Shown piece by piece: positions 35,919 to 43,131 of a DNA stretch of 64,000 nucleotides (positions are counted from its first letter, which is position 1; every line of letters begins with the position of its first letter). Location: positions 62,001 to 126,000 of the forward strand of contig LNIY01000084.1 in assembly GCA_001449105.1 (NCBI GenBank), written 5' to 3'. The stretch comes from Caulobacter vibrioides (lineage in GTDB: Bacteria; Pseudomonadota; Alphaproteobacteria; Caulobacterales; Caulobacteraceae). The position numbers and the translations under genes are program-made. The notes below the pieces were generated by a model that ran no database searches, was not told the origin of the DNA, and saw only the letters and a list, made by a program, of their open reading frames with translations.

Positions 35919-37655
35919 ATGACCGCCGTGTCCCTCAACACCCAGTCATCCGTTTCCGGCTCCGGCTCCGGCAGGTCCAATGACTACGTGGTCAAGACCG
36001 GCGACAGCCTGTCGTCGATCGCCGAGAAGCACGGCGTCTCGCTGGACGCGCTGATCCGCGCCAATCCGCAGATCACCAATCCCAACGTCATCCGGCCCGG
36101 CCAGGAAGTGACCGTGCCGGCGGGCGCGGCGGCCGAGCCGCGCAGCTACACCGTCGAGGCGGGCGACAACCTCTCCAGCATCGGCGCCGAGTTCGGCGTC
36201 TCCTGGCAGTCGATCGCCCAGGCCAACCGGCTGTCGAACCCCAACCTGATCAATGTCGGCCAGGAGCTGCTGATCCCCGGCGGCAACGCGGCCGCGCGGC
36301 CTGCGCCCGCCACGACCGACGCGGTCCCGACCTCGCCGACCACCACGGGCCAGGCAAGCGGCGTCCTGCCGTCCACCCAGGGCATGAGCGAGGCCCAGAA
36401 GTACGAGCTCTATTCGGGCTACGTGAACGCCTATGGCGACGCCCAGGCCAAGGCGGATCTGGCCGCCGGCAAGCAGGTGATCCTGGGCCTGCGCACCGAG
36501 ACCAGCCTGAACGCCAACGGCGGCAAGGGGGCCTATGACGACCGCGTGGTCGTGCTGCAGAAGGGCGGCCAGGTCCAGGAGTTCGCGGCCAACACCGAGC
36601 CCTCGGCCCAGTACGACGGCCGCTATGGCGCCGACTTCAACGGCGACGGCCGCAAGGAGCTGGGCCGCATCGCCGAGGGTACGGTCACCTTCCAGAAGAG
36701 CACGAGCTCCAGCCTCGGCAACGTGCTGCGCCCGACCGAGAGCCATGCGATCCAGCGCGACACCAATCACGACGGCCGGATCGACGACGCCGACGCCGAT
36801 GCCAAGGGCAAGGGCGTCAGCACCGACAACTCGTTCCTGTTCCACGCCGGCGGCAATTCCAACACCGGCTCGGCCGGCTGCCAGACGCTGAAGCCCGGCG
36901 ACTTCCAGGCGTTCTGGAACGGCCTGGGCGGCCAGAAGGCCTTCAACTACGTGCTCGTGAACGTCGACAGGCAGGGCCCGCCCGGCGGCGCGACCGCCAC
37001 TACGCAGACCTCGACGTCCAGCGACGTCCGCGTCGGCGCCCTGTCCGAGCAGTACGAGACCGGCGGCCGTGGTCCCGGCACGGTGTCGAGCGGCGCGGGC
37101 GATCCCGGCGGCGTCTCCTACGGCACCTACCAGCTGGCCGGCAATCGCAACCGGCCGCAGGAATTCCTCGCCGCCGAGGGCCGCCAGTGGGCCGCCGAGT
37201 TCGGCGGGGCCAGCCCGGGTTCGGCCGGCTTCACCGCCACTTGGAAGGCGATCGCCGCCCGCGAGCCGGAAAAGTTCGAGGCCGCCCAGCACGACTACAT
37301 CCAGCGCACCCACTACCAGGTGCAGCTCGACACGGTCAGCAACGCCACGGGCCTGGATCTGGCGACCCGCTCGGCGGCGATCCGCGACGTGGTCTGGTCC
37401 ACCTCGGTGCAGCACGGGCCCGAGACCGGCGCCATCGTCAAGGCGATGGCCAGGGTCGAGGGGCAGGGGCTCTCGCCCGCCGACGGCAAGGCCTATGACC
37501 GCGCCCTGATCAACGCCATCTACGACGAGCGGGGCAAGCGCAACGACGCGGGTCAGCTGGCCTATTTCACCAGCGCCTCGGCCGCCGTGCAGGTCTCGGT
37601 CGCCAACCGCTTCGCCAGCGAACGCCAGGACGCCCTGGCCATGCTGGGCCGCTGA
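35919..37655 (+). CDS. LysM-containing muralytic protein, candidate T3SS effector
   Basis: 578 residues, no signal peptide. The N-terminus (MTAVSLNTQSSVSGSGSG) is Ser/Gly/Thr-rich, as in T3SS substrates. Two LysM domains (22-67 and 76-120) bind peptidoglycan. A middle region (about 180-350) has two EF-hand-like loops (DFNGDGRKE, DTNHDGRIDDAD) and FHAGGNSNTGSAGCQ, which recalls an L,D-peptidase core. The C-terminal domain (373-578) carries GDPGGVSYGTYQLA and WSTSVQHG, a pattern of VgrG- and phage-associated lysozyme-like domains. It has T3-box 3 upstream and a lipoprotein gene downstream. Antibacterial peptidoglycan cleavage is inferred. Confidence 0.72.
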   Translation: MTAVSLNTQSSVSGSGSGRSNDYVVKTGDSLSSIAEKHGVSLDALIRANPQITNPNVIRPGQEVTVPAGAAAEPRSYTVEAGDNLSSIGAEFGVSWQSIAQANRLSNPNLINVGQELLIPGGNAAARPAPATTDAVPTSPTTTGQASGVLPSTQGMSEAQKYELYSGYVNAYGDAQAKADLAAGKQVILGLRTETSLNANGGKGAYDDRVVVLQKGGQVQEFAANTEPSAQYDGRYGADFNGDGRKELGRIAEGTVTFQKSTSSSLGNVLRPTESHAIQRDTNHDGRIDDADADAKGKGVSTDNSFLFHAGGNSNTGSAGCQTLKPGDFQAFWNGLGGQKAFNYVLVNVDRQGPPGGATATTQTSTSSDVRVGALSEQYETGGRGPGTVSSGAGDPGGVSYGTYQLAGNRNRPQEFLAAEGRQWAAEFGGASPGSAGFTATWKAIAAREPEKFEAAQHDYIQRTHYQVQLDTVSNATGLDLATRSAAIRDVVWSTSVQHGPETGAIVKAMARVEGQGLSPADGKAYDRALINAIYDERGKRNDAGQLAYFTSASAAVQVSVANRFASERQDALAMLGR

Positions 37656-37712
37656 GAACCGCCGTGGCGGGCCGGCGTTGAAGACGCATGGCCCGCTCCG
37701 GATCACCCGACG

Positions 37713-38444
37713 ATGAAGTTTGCTCCCCCAACCCTCATCGCCCTCGCACTGGCCGTTGCCGGTTGTGAGCGACCGGCGGCGGCCGATCCCCCCCTACCCA
37801 TGGCCGCCGCCGGCACCGCTGACGCCACCACGCAAGGTCCGGCCGGACGATATGTGATGGGCGGCCAGCGCCGCGGCGTGCTGACCCTGACGCCCAATGG
37901 CGAGACCTGGCGCGTCAGCCTGTCGGGCGGCGTCCTGGCCGACGGCGCCGCCACGGCGGCCGACTGCGAGCTCGAGGCCGAGGGCGTGCTGAGGAACGGC
38001 AGGATCGAGGCGAAGGTCGTGCCCTTCGAGGGAACGAACATCTCGCTCGGCGCCGCCGAGCTGGCGGCCCGCCCGGCCAAGGCGGAAGTGATCCTGAACG
38101 CGGAGGCGGCGATCGTGAGCACGGACTTCCAGGGCTGCGGCGTCGGCGCCGACCTTTCCGGCCGTTACGCGCGCCAGGCGCCGGGCGCGATCTCCGAGGG
38201 CGACAGCGTGGCCGACCTGTCGGCGGCCCTGCCGGACGCGCGGCTGACCATCCTCGACGGTTATCCCTGGGCCAGGTTCGCCGTCGAGCGCGACGGCAGG
38301 CGCGTGGCCGTCCTGCAGTTCGACGGCGAGAACGAGGAACTGGCCGACGGCCGCAACAGCCAGCAGGCGATCGGCGCCCAGGTCGGCTGGAGCGCGCTGA
38401 AGCAGACCTTGCGGGTCGTCAAGGTCGAGGGAGGCGCGTCGTGA
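37713..38444 (+). CDS. Lipoprotein, possible immunity partner of the LysM protein
   Basis: 243 residues. A lipoprotein signal ends in AVAGC, with the lipidated Cys at 18. The mature part holds four cysteines and two similar beta-rich halves; the first contains GRYVMGGQRRGVLTLTPNGE. I do not recognise the family. It lies 57 bp after the LysM gene. In X-T4SS and T6SS loci, lipoproteins next to muralytic effectors are their periplasmic immunity proteins, and this gene is placed like one. That function is an inference. Confidence 0.7.
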   Translation: MKFAPPTLIALALAVAGCERPAAADPPLPMAAAGTADATTQGPAGRYVMGGQRRGVLTLTPNGETWRVSLSGGVLADGAATAADCELEAEGVLRNGRIEAKVVPFEGTNISLGAAELAARPAKAEVILNAEAAIVSTDFQGCGVGADLSGRYARQAPGAISEGDSVADLSAALPDARLTILDGYPWARFAVERDGRRVAVLQFDGENEELADGRNSQQAIGAQVGWSALKQTLRVVKVEGGAS

Positions 38445-38953
38445 TCCGCCCCGTCGAACGCAGCTCGGGCGTCGATCTCTCCACCTGGACGCCTTCGACC
38501 ACGGCGGCGCGGGCGGGGGTGGCGCGGCTGGCGATCGAGGCCATGGCCACCGTCGCGGGCGCTGCCCTGGTGGATCCGCTGCGCGGCGGCGATCGCGGCC
38601 AGGCGGCCGCCTTCGTCTGGGCCGAGCACGGCCAGTCCAGCATGGCCCAGGTGGGCGCGGACCTGCGGATCCTGGCGGCCCAGAGCGGCCAGTCGGTGGC
38701 CGGCCGCCTATCGGCGACCTCGCCTGTGGACGCCGGCCGCATCGAGCGGGTGCTGGCCGACTTCGCCCGCGAACTGCGCGCCCAGGCGGCCGGCAAGCCG
38801 CACCTGACGCCCTCGGCCATCGTCGAGCCGCTGCTGCGCTCGGTCGCCGCCGGCCTCCAGCGCGAGCAGGCGCCTGGCGTGGCGCGGGGCGATGTCGTCG
38901 AGCAGTTCGTGCGGATCATCGACGGCGCCACCGCCGAGCTGAAGGCGGTCTAG
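38441..38953 (+). CDS. Small helical protein of unknown function, coupled to the lipoprotein gene
   Basis: 170 residues from a GTG at 38441 that overlaps the lipoprotein stop by 4 bp. The protein is Ala-rich and predicted mostly helical, with no signal peptide or membrane segment. Segments such as ARLAIEAMATVAGAALVDPL and GRIERVLADFARELRAQAAG look amphipathic. I do not recognise it. As third gene of the LysM operon it could be a chaperone, an adaptor or an additional secreted protein. Confidence 0.65.
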   Translation: MIRPVERSSGVDLSTWTPSTTAARAGVARLAIEAMATVAGAALVDPLRGGDRGQAAAFVWAEHGQSSMAQVGADLRILAAQSGQSVAGRLSATSPVDAGRIERVLADFARELRAQAAGKPHLTPSAIVEPLLRSVAAGLQREQAPGVARGDVVEQFVRIIDGATAELKAV

Positions 38954-38993
38954 GAGGGATCAATAACGCCCTCGATCCTCGGGCCCCAACCAT

Positions 38994-39141
38994 CGTCATC
39001 CCGGCCGCAGCGAAGCGGAGAGCCGGGACCCAGGGGCCGCCGCAATGTGGCGGCCGCAGGTATAGTGAACCTGGTCGCCGAGCCCAGTCTCCTGGGTCCC
39101 GGGTCTGCGGACCGCTTCGCGATCCTTCGCCCGGGATGACG
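38994..39141. repeat. Intergenic inverted repeat (copy 4)
   Basis: Outer arms CGTCATCCCGG (38994-39004) and CCGGGATGACG (39131-39141) enclose further inverted segments: gcagcgaagcgg against ccgcttcgc, and gggacccagg against cctgggtccc. It lies between the convergent 170-residue and 169-residue genes inside the T3SS island, so the island carries the same class of repeat as the core genome. Confidence 0.72.
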
Positions 39142-39173
39142 ACCTTTGCCGGGCTCAAATTGAGCAGAAGCCC

Positions 39174-39683
39174 TTAGCCTTCCACCGTACTGGAATCGCC
39201 TGCCACCTGACCGTCGTCCGTGCGGGTCAGGTTGGCCAGGGCGGCGGCCGGGCGATCCAGCTTGTTGTGGACCGCCAGGGTGACGTCCATCCAGGCCTGG
39301 CCGCGCATCTGGCTCCACCACTCGTCGTGGACCGCCGCCTGGAAGTCGCCGTTGACCCGCTCGGAGCGGGTCTCGACCACCGGATCGGCCACCGTATCGG
39401 CGGTGTCCTCGACCACGCCCACCGTATCGTCGACCACGCCGCCGACGCCGTCCAGCAGGCCGCCGAGGCCCTTGGCCAGCAGCGCGCCCTCCAGGGCGCC
39501 GCGCTGGGCGGGCGGCAGGCCCTTCAGCGCCTGGGTCGTCTGCGCGGGACCGGCGGCGGCGAAGGCCGCGGCGTCCACCTCGCCGGTGCGCTGGAAGCGG
39601 TCGACGGCCTCGTCCAGTCGGCCGGGACGCGGCGCGGTCGTGGCGGCGGCGCGGGCCGGGGCGGAAGGGTCTTGCACGATCAT
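39174..39683 (-). CDS. Small protein under a T3-box, candidate T3SS substrate
   Basis: 169 residues, no signal peptide. The first 30 residues are rich in Ala, Pro, Thr and Arg and look unstructured. A Gly/Val/Asp-rich stretch follows (LLDGVGGVVDDTVGVVEDTA, about 76-95), then HDEWWSQMRGQAWMDVTLAV with aromatic residues. I recognise no family. A T3-box lies 45 bp upstream (39728-39749). Its regulation links it to the toxin genes; its function is unknown. Confidence 0.65.
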   Translation of the reverse strand: MIVQDPSAPARAAATTAPRPGRLDEAVDRFQRTGEVDAAAFAAAGPAQTTQALKGLPPAQRGALEGALLAKGLGGLLDGVGGVVDDTVGVVEDTADTVADPVVETRSERVNGDFQAAVHDEWWSQMRGQAWMDVTLAVHNKLDRPAAALANLTRTDDGQVAGDSSTVEG

Positions 39684-39727
39684 GGCTGAAGTCTCCTGCC
39701 CGGAGCCTGCGCCGGACCTCGCGCCGT

Positions 39728-39749
39728 CGCTATTGGGGTTTTCCCGAGC
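39728..39749 (-). promoter_or_regulatory. T3-box 4, upstream of the 169-residue gene
   Basis: On the minus strand it reads GCTCGGGA, three A bases, CCCCAATAGCG: one mismatch in the left half and a divergent right half. The edge is 45 bp from the start codon. Confidence 0.55.
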
Positions 39750-39755
39750 GGCCCG

Positions 39756-40520
39756 TCAGCGGACGAAGCCGGCCTCGGTCAGCTTCAGTTGGCGCAGGTC
39801 GATGCTCATCTCGTTGCGGAAGCGCGCCACGGCGGCCTCCGATAGCTGGCGGCTCAGCGTGCTGTTCTTCTTGGCGTTGGCGTCGGAGAAGGCCGAGCCC
39901 TGGGCCACGAAGTTCAGCATGAACACCTCGGCCATCTCCTGCTTGCCGGCGTCGTCGAGGCGGGCGAAGGCGGGGTTCGAGCCCAGCGCCTGCGAGACCT
40001 GCCCGCGCACGCCCTGCACCTGGGCGCGGTTGGCGAAGGGCACGTTGTTGGCGATCTGCCAGTTCTGCACCCAGTAGGCGGTCATGGCGTCGGCCACGTC
40101 GCCGCGACGCAGGCCGTCGACCGAGACGTGCTTCTCCCAGGCCCCCAGCAGGTCCTTCTGCTGCACGGCCTGGCGCAGGCGCTCGCCGTTGGTCGGGTCG
40201 CGCTTGGCGACGAAGTCGGCGAACTGGCCGCGCACGCGCGTGGAGACGGCGGGGGAGGGGCGATAGCGGGTGCTGACCGAGGCGGCGTTGCGCTGCTGGG
40301 CCGACAGGTTTGCGCCCGGCACGGGCCGGGCCGCCGTGGAACGGGTGCGGCCGCCGCGCTGCACCGTCGAGCCCAGCACGTTGTTCATCTGGCCCACCGA
40401 CATCATCGACGAACCGAAATCCATGTACTGGGTGCCGATGCTGGAGAAGTCCTGCGCCGCGGCCGGCAGGCCGATCATCAGGGCGATGGCGCTGAGCGCG
40501 GGAACGAGGCGGCGGGTCAT
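39756..40520 (-). CDS. Exported DUF6683-like protein
   Basis: 254 residues from the ATG at 40520. A signal peptide (MTRRLVPALSAIALMIGLPA) is cleaved near AAAQ. The mature protein has an Asn/Ser/Arg-rich linker (about 50-90) and a helical C-terminal region with DAMTAYWVQNWQIANNVPFA. The pattern fits DUF6683, an exported family of unknown function. With a Sec signal it is unlikely to be a T3SS substrate. It has no T3-box of its own. Confidence 0.65.
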   Translation of the reverse strand: MTRRLVPALSAIALMIGLPAAAQDFSSIGTQYMDFGSSMMSVGQMNNVLGSTVQRGGRTRSTAARPVPGANLSAQQRNAASVSTRYRPSPAVSTRVRGQFADFVAKRDPTNGERLRQAVQQKDLLGAWEKHVSVDGLRRGDVADAMTAYWVQNWQIANNVPFANRAQVQGVRGQVSQALGSNPAFARLDDAGKQEMAEVFMLNFVAQGSAFSDANAKKNSTLSRQLSEAAVARFRNEMSIDLRQLKLTEAGFVR

Positions 40521-40569
40521 CCGGTGTGCTCCACTGTTTTTCCAACCCTGACGTGCAATATTGACAAGA

Positions 40570-40606
40570 AAACGACAGGCGGCCAGATGGCCGCCTGCCT
40601 TTTCTA
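40570..40606. terminator. Bidirectional Rho-independent terminator
   Basis: CAGGCGGCC (40576-40584) pairs with GGCCGCCTG (40589-40597) around AGAT. It has AAAACGA on the left and CCTTTTCT on the right, so it can act in both directions. It follows the stop of the 212-residue gene and isolates it from the DUF6683-like gene. Confidence 0.8.
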
Positions 40607-40621
40607 CTGTAGAGCTTAAGC

Positions 40622-41260
40622 TTAACCCTTGCGGGCGAGGGTCGAGCCCGCTTCGCCGATGGACTTGATCGAGTTGTTCAGGGCCTGGCTGACCATGTTC
40701 ATCTCCTGGCCCAGGGCCTGGATCTCGGCGGTCAGCTGGCCGTACTTGGAGTCCTTGGAGTCCAGGCCGCCCAGTTCGTCGGTCTTGGCCTTCATCTGAC
40801 CCATCTTGCCGTCCATCACCTTGCCGAGAGCCTTGGCCAGAGCGACCAGGAAGCTGTCGCCCTTGGTCGACTTGCCTTCGCCGCCGTCGCGGACGCTTTC
40901 CAGGATCGAGTTGGTCCAGCTCTGGGCCACGTCCTCGGCGGTGCGCTGCAGGTCGCCCTGCTCGGCCGGGCTGAAGCCGAAGGTGTCGGCCGCGCCCTGG
41001 ACCGCTTCGGTCAGGCTCTGGGCCGCGCCGCCCGGATTGCCGGAGGCGGCCTGGAAGACGCCCTGAGCCAGGTCGATCACGCCCTGCGGCAGGCCCAGCT
41101 GCTGGCCGACCTGCTGGATCACCTGGCTGGCGACCGAGCTGATGATCTGCTGGAAGATCGACTGGAAGGCCAGCGAGGTGCCGCCGGTGAGCGCCGCCAG
41201 GGCGACGGTGCTGAACAGGCTGCCGATGTTGAGACCGCCGCCGCTGAAGATGCCGGACAT
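40622..41260 (-). CDS. T3SS-linked secreted protein with a needle-like C-terminus
   Basis: 212 residues, no signal peptide; Ser/Gly-rich start (MSGIFSGGGLNIGSLFS). One hydrophobic segment at about 13-36 precedes Gln-rich helices (FQQIISSVASQVIQQVGQQL). The last 38 residues resemble the C-terminus of the needle-protein candidate at 49006: both have QLTAE, MN or MNF, an SxxSIG/SVDSVGRA helix and end in ARKG/ARKN. It lies next to the fliO-like and sctU genes and has a tandem T3-box about 95 bp upstream. It may be a tip or translocator-type protein. Confidence 0.65.
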   Translation of the reverse strand: MSGIFSGGGLNIGSLFSTVALAALTGGTSLAFQSIFQQIISSVASQVIQQVGQQLGLPQGVIDLAQGVFQAASGNPGGAAQSLTEAVQGAADTFGFSPAEQGDLQRTAEDVAQSWTNSILESVRDGGEGKSTKGDSFLVALAKALGKVMDGKMGQMKAKTDELGGLDSKDSKYGQLTAEIQALGQEMNMVSQALNNSIKSIGEAGSTLARKG

Positions 41261-41352
41261 GTTTCGAACTCCGCGATTTGAAATCTGTCGTCTTCGGTCC
41301 CGCGTTCATCGCTGCGACCTGACGCCGCAAGACAACCATTCCGGGTCGATCG

Positions 41353-41724
41353 TCAGTAGTCGGGTCGTTCCCTAGCTAGGGTTTTCCCTATCAGCCGGCG
41401 CACGGCGGCCGAGGGCTGGGCCGCGCGCATGCGGGCCTCGTCGGCGGCGCGGGCCTCGGCGGCGATCTCCTCGGGACTGCGCGTGCGGCGGTCCAGCACG
41501 GTGATCTGGCCGGCCGTCACGCCCAGCAGGAACACCTCGTCGCGATAGGCCACCAGGGTCAGCCGCTCGCGCTGGCCCACGGGCAGGGCCCGCAGGTAGC
41601 GGATCTGGTCGTCGCTGGCGGGACCCGCCTGCACCCGCTTGAGCAGCTTCAGCGAAAAGAACGCCAGGCCCAGCACGATGGCCAGGGCGATGGCGACGGT
41701 CAGCAGGTCGAGAATGGCGCTCAC
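41353..41724 (-). CDS. FliO-like membrane protein in the T3SS locus
   Basis: 123 residues. One transmembrane helix at about 3-26 (AILDLLTVAIALAIVLGLAF) is followed by a small domain: RYLRALPVGQRERLTLVAY, then DEVFLLGVTAGQITVLDR. That is the FliO pattern. In flagella, FliO helps assemble the FliPQR export gate. It lies 18 bp after the sctU stop. Virulence-type systems normally have no FliO, and no flagellar genes surround this one. Its 3' end overlaps T3-box 5. Confidence 0.7.
   Translation of the reverse strand: MSAILDLLTVAIALAIVLGLAFFSLKLLKRVQAGPASDDQIRYLRALPVGQRERLTLVAYRDEVFLLGVTAGQITVLDRRTRSPEEIAAEARAADEARMRAAQPSAAVRRLIGKTLARERPDY
41355..41392 (-). promoter_or_regulatory. Tandem T3-box 5 within the end of the fliO-like gene
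   Basis: Two overlapping units: 41371-41392 (minus strand GATAGGGA, AAACCC, TAGCTA) and 41355-41376 (GCTAGGGA, four bases, CCCGACTA). They precede the 212-residue gene by about 95 bp and overlap the last codons of the fliO-like gene. Confidence 0.6.
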
Positions 41725-41742
41725 GAGGGCTCCGTCTGGCGG

Positions 41743-42870
41743 CTAGGGCAGGGGCGGGAAGCTGGGGCCGGGCGGCGGCCCTTGAGGCGGTTGTTCGGCG
41801 GCGGCCTTTTCCTGCTCGTCCTTCAGCCGTCGGGCCCACAGGATCACCTCGGCCACGGCGGCGAACAGGTCCTGGGGCACGATGTCGTCGATGGCGGCCT
41901 TGTCGCGCAGGGCCCGGGCCAGCTCGACGTTGCGGATGATCGGAACGCCGGCCTCCTCGGCCGCCTCGCGCATGGTCTGGGCGATCGGCCCTTCGCCCTT
42001 GCCCAGCAGCACCGGGGCCGCGTGCTCGGCCGGGTCGTAGGCCAGGGCGCAGGCGATGTGGGTGGGGTTCACGACCAGCACCGAGGCGTCGCGCGCGGCC
42101 TGGGCGGCGTTCTGCTGCGCCCACTCCTGGTGCAGCTGGCGCCGGTGGGCCTTCACGTGCGGATCGCCCTCGGAATCCTTCATCTCCTGGCGGATGTCGC
42201 GCCGGCTCATCCGCATCTTCTTGGTGAAGCTGTGGCGCTGGTAGGCGAGATCCAGCAGCGACACGAACACGAACAGCAGCACCGTCCCGGCCAGCAGCTT
42301 GAAGGTCAGCCCGCCATAGGCCGACAGCGCGCCGTCGGCCTCGCCGGCCGGCAGGGCCATCAGCTTGTCGAACGACAGCGCCACGATGATCCAGGTGAAG
42401 ATCCCCAGCAGCAGGGTCTTGGCCAGCGACTTGGCCACCTCGAACAGGTTGTCGAGGCTGAACATGCGCTTGAGCCCCTCGCCGGGGTTCATGTGCGACA
42501 TCTTCGGGCTCATCTTCTCGAAGGTGAAGACCGGCCCCACCTGGCCGAATTCCGCCAGCATGCCGAAGATGGCCACGGGCACGAAGGTGATCGCCGTCAG
42601 CAGCACGAAGGCCTTGCCCGCGGCCGCGCCGGCGATCGGCCAGGCCTCGGCGAAGGGGCGGTTCATGACCGCGAACACCTCGTCGAAGAGGCCCCCCAGC
42701 CGGTCGAAGGCGTAGCCCGCCGTCAGCGCCCCCAGCAGCAGCCACACCCCCAGCACGGCGGTCGAGGTCAGGTCCTTGGACTTGGGAACGTCGCCCTTCT
42801 TGCGGGCGTCCGACAGCCGCTTGGGTGTCGGCTTCTCGGTCTTGTCCCCGCCGTCGTTCTTTTCAGCCAT
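41743..42870 (-). CDS. sctU: T3SS export-gate switch protein SctU
   Basis: 375 residues, FlhB/YscU family. The start DKTEKPTPKRLSDARKKGDV is the classic N-terminus. Four transmembrane helices lie between 35 and 215. The cytoplasmic domain has the autocleavage motif NPTH at 268-271. SctU sits at the export gate and switches substrate class after cleavage. The tail is Pro-rich and dispensable in appearance. It is divergent from the lytic transglycosylase/sctV operon. Confidence 0.95.
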   Translation of the reverse strand: MAEKNDGGDKTEKPTPKRLSDARKKGDVPKSKDLTSTAVLGVWLLLGALTAGYAFDRLGGLFDEVFAVMNRPFAEAWPIAGAAAGKAFVLLTAITFVPVAIFGMLAEFGQVGPVFTFEKMSPKMSHMNPGEGLKRMFSLDNLFEVAKSLAKTLLLGIFTWIIVALSFDKLMALPAGEADGALSAYGGLTFKLLAGTVLLFVFVSLLDLAYQRHSFTKKMRMSRRDIRQEMKDSEGDPHVKAHRRQLHQEWAQQNAAQAARDASVLVVNPTHIACALAYDPAEHAAPVLLGKGEGPIAQTMREAAEEAGVPIIRNVELARALRDKAAIDDIVPQDLFAAVAEVILWARRLKDEQEKAAAEQPPQGPPPGPSFPPLP

Positions 42871-42945
42871 AGCGTGTGTTCTGGCGTCGTCGCGATGGGC
42901 GTCGGGCGTTCGCCGACCGGTGAGATTCCGACAAAGGCTCCAATC

Positions 42946-42997
42946 ATGGCTAAAAAGCGGCGAGCTTAGCCATAGTAGTGGTTAAGCTGAGCCATAG
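42946..42997. promoter_or_regulatory. Three spaced half-sites in the sctU / transglycosylase gap
   Basis: ATGGCTAA (42946-42953) and TTAGCCAT (42966-42973) form a perfect inverted repeat. The segment AGCTTAGCCATAG (42963-42975) is repeated with one change as AGCTGAGCCATAG at 42985-42997, 22 bp on. Spacing near two helical turns suggests cooperative binding by a regulator that controls the divergent apparatus operons. Confidence 0.5.
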
Positions 42998-43052
42998 AAT
43001 TTGTTGTCCGGTAAGCAGTATACTGAGTATGAAAATTGTTTTAACTCCGAGG

Positions 43053-43082
43053 TTGACAGGATTGATCTGCGAAAGTTAGCTT
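43053..43082 (+). promoter_or_regulatory. Weak sigma-70-like promoter before the transglycosylase gene
   Basis: A perfect TTGACA (43053-43058) is followed at about 18 bp by TAGCTT, a poor -10 hexamer. It lies 50 bp before the start codon in an AT-rich segment. The poor -10 suggests that an activator is needed, if this is the promoter. Confidence 0.35.
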
Positions 43083-43131
43083 TTGAATGGGTAGTATGCA
43101 CAGGCGGGGCGCTGCATAGAGGGACAAATTT

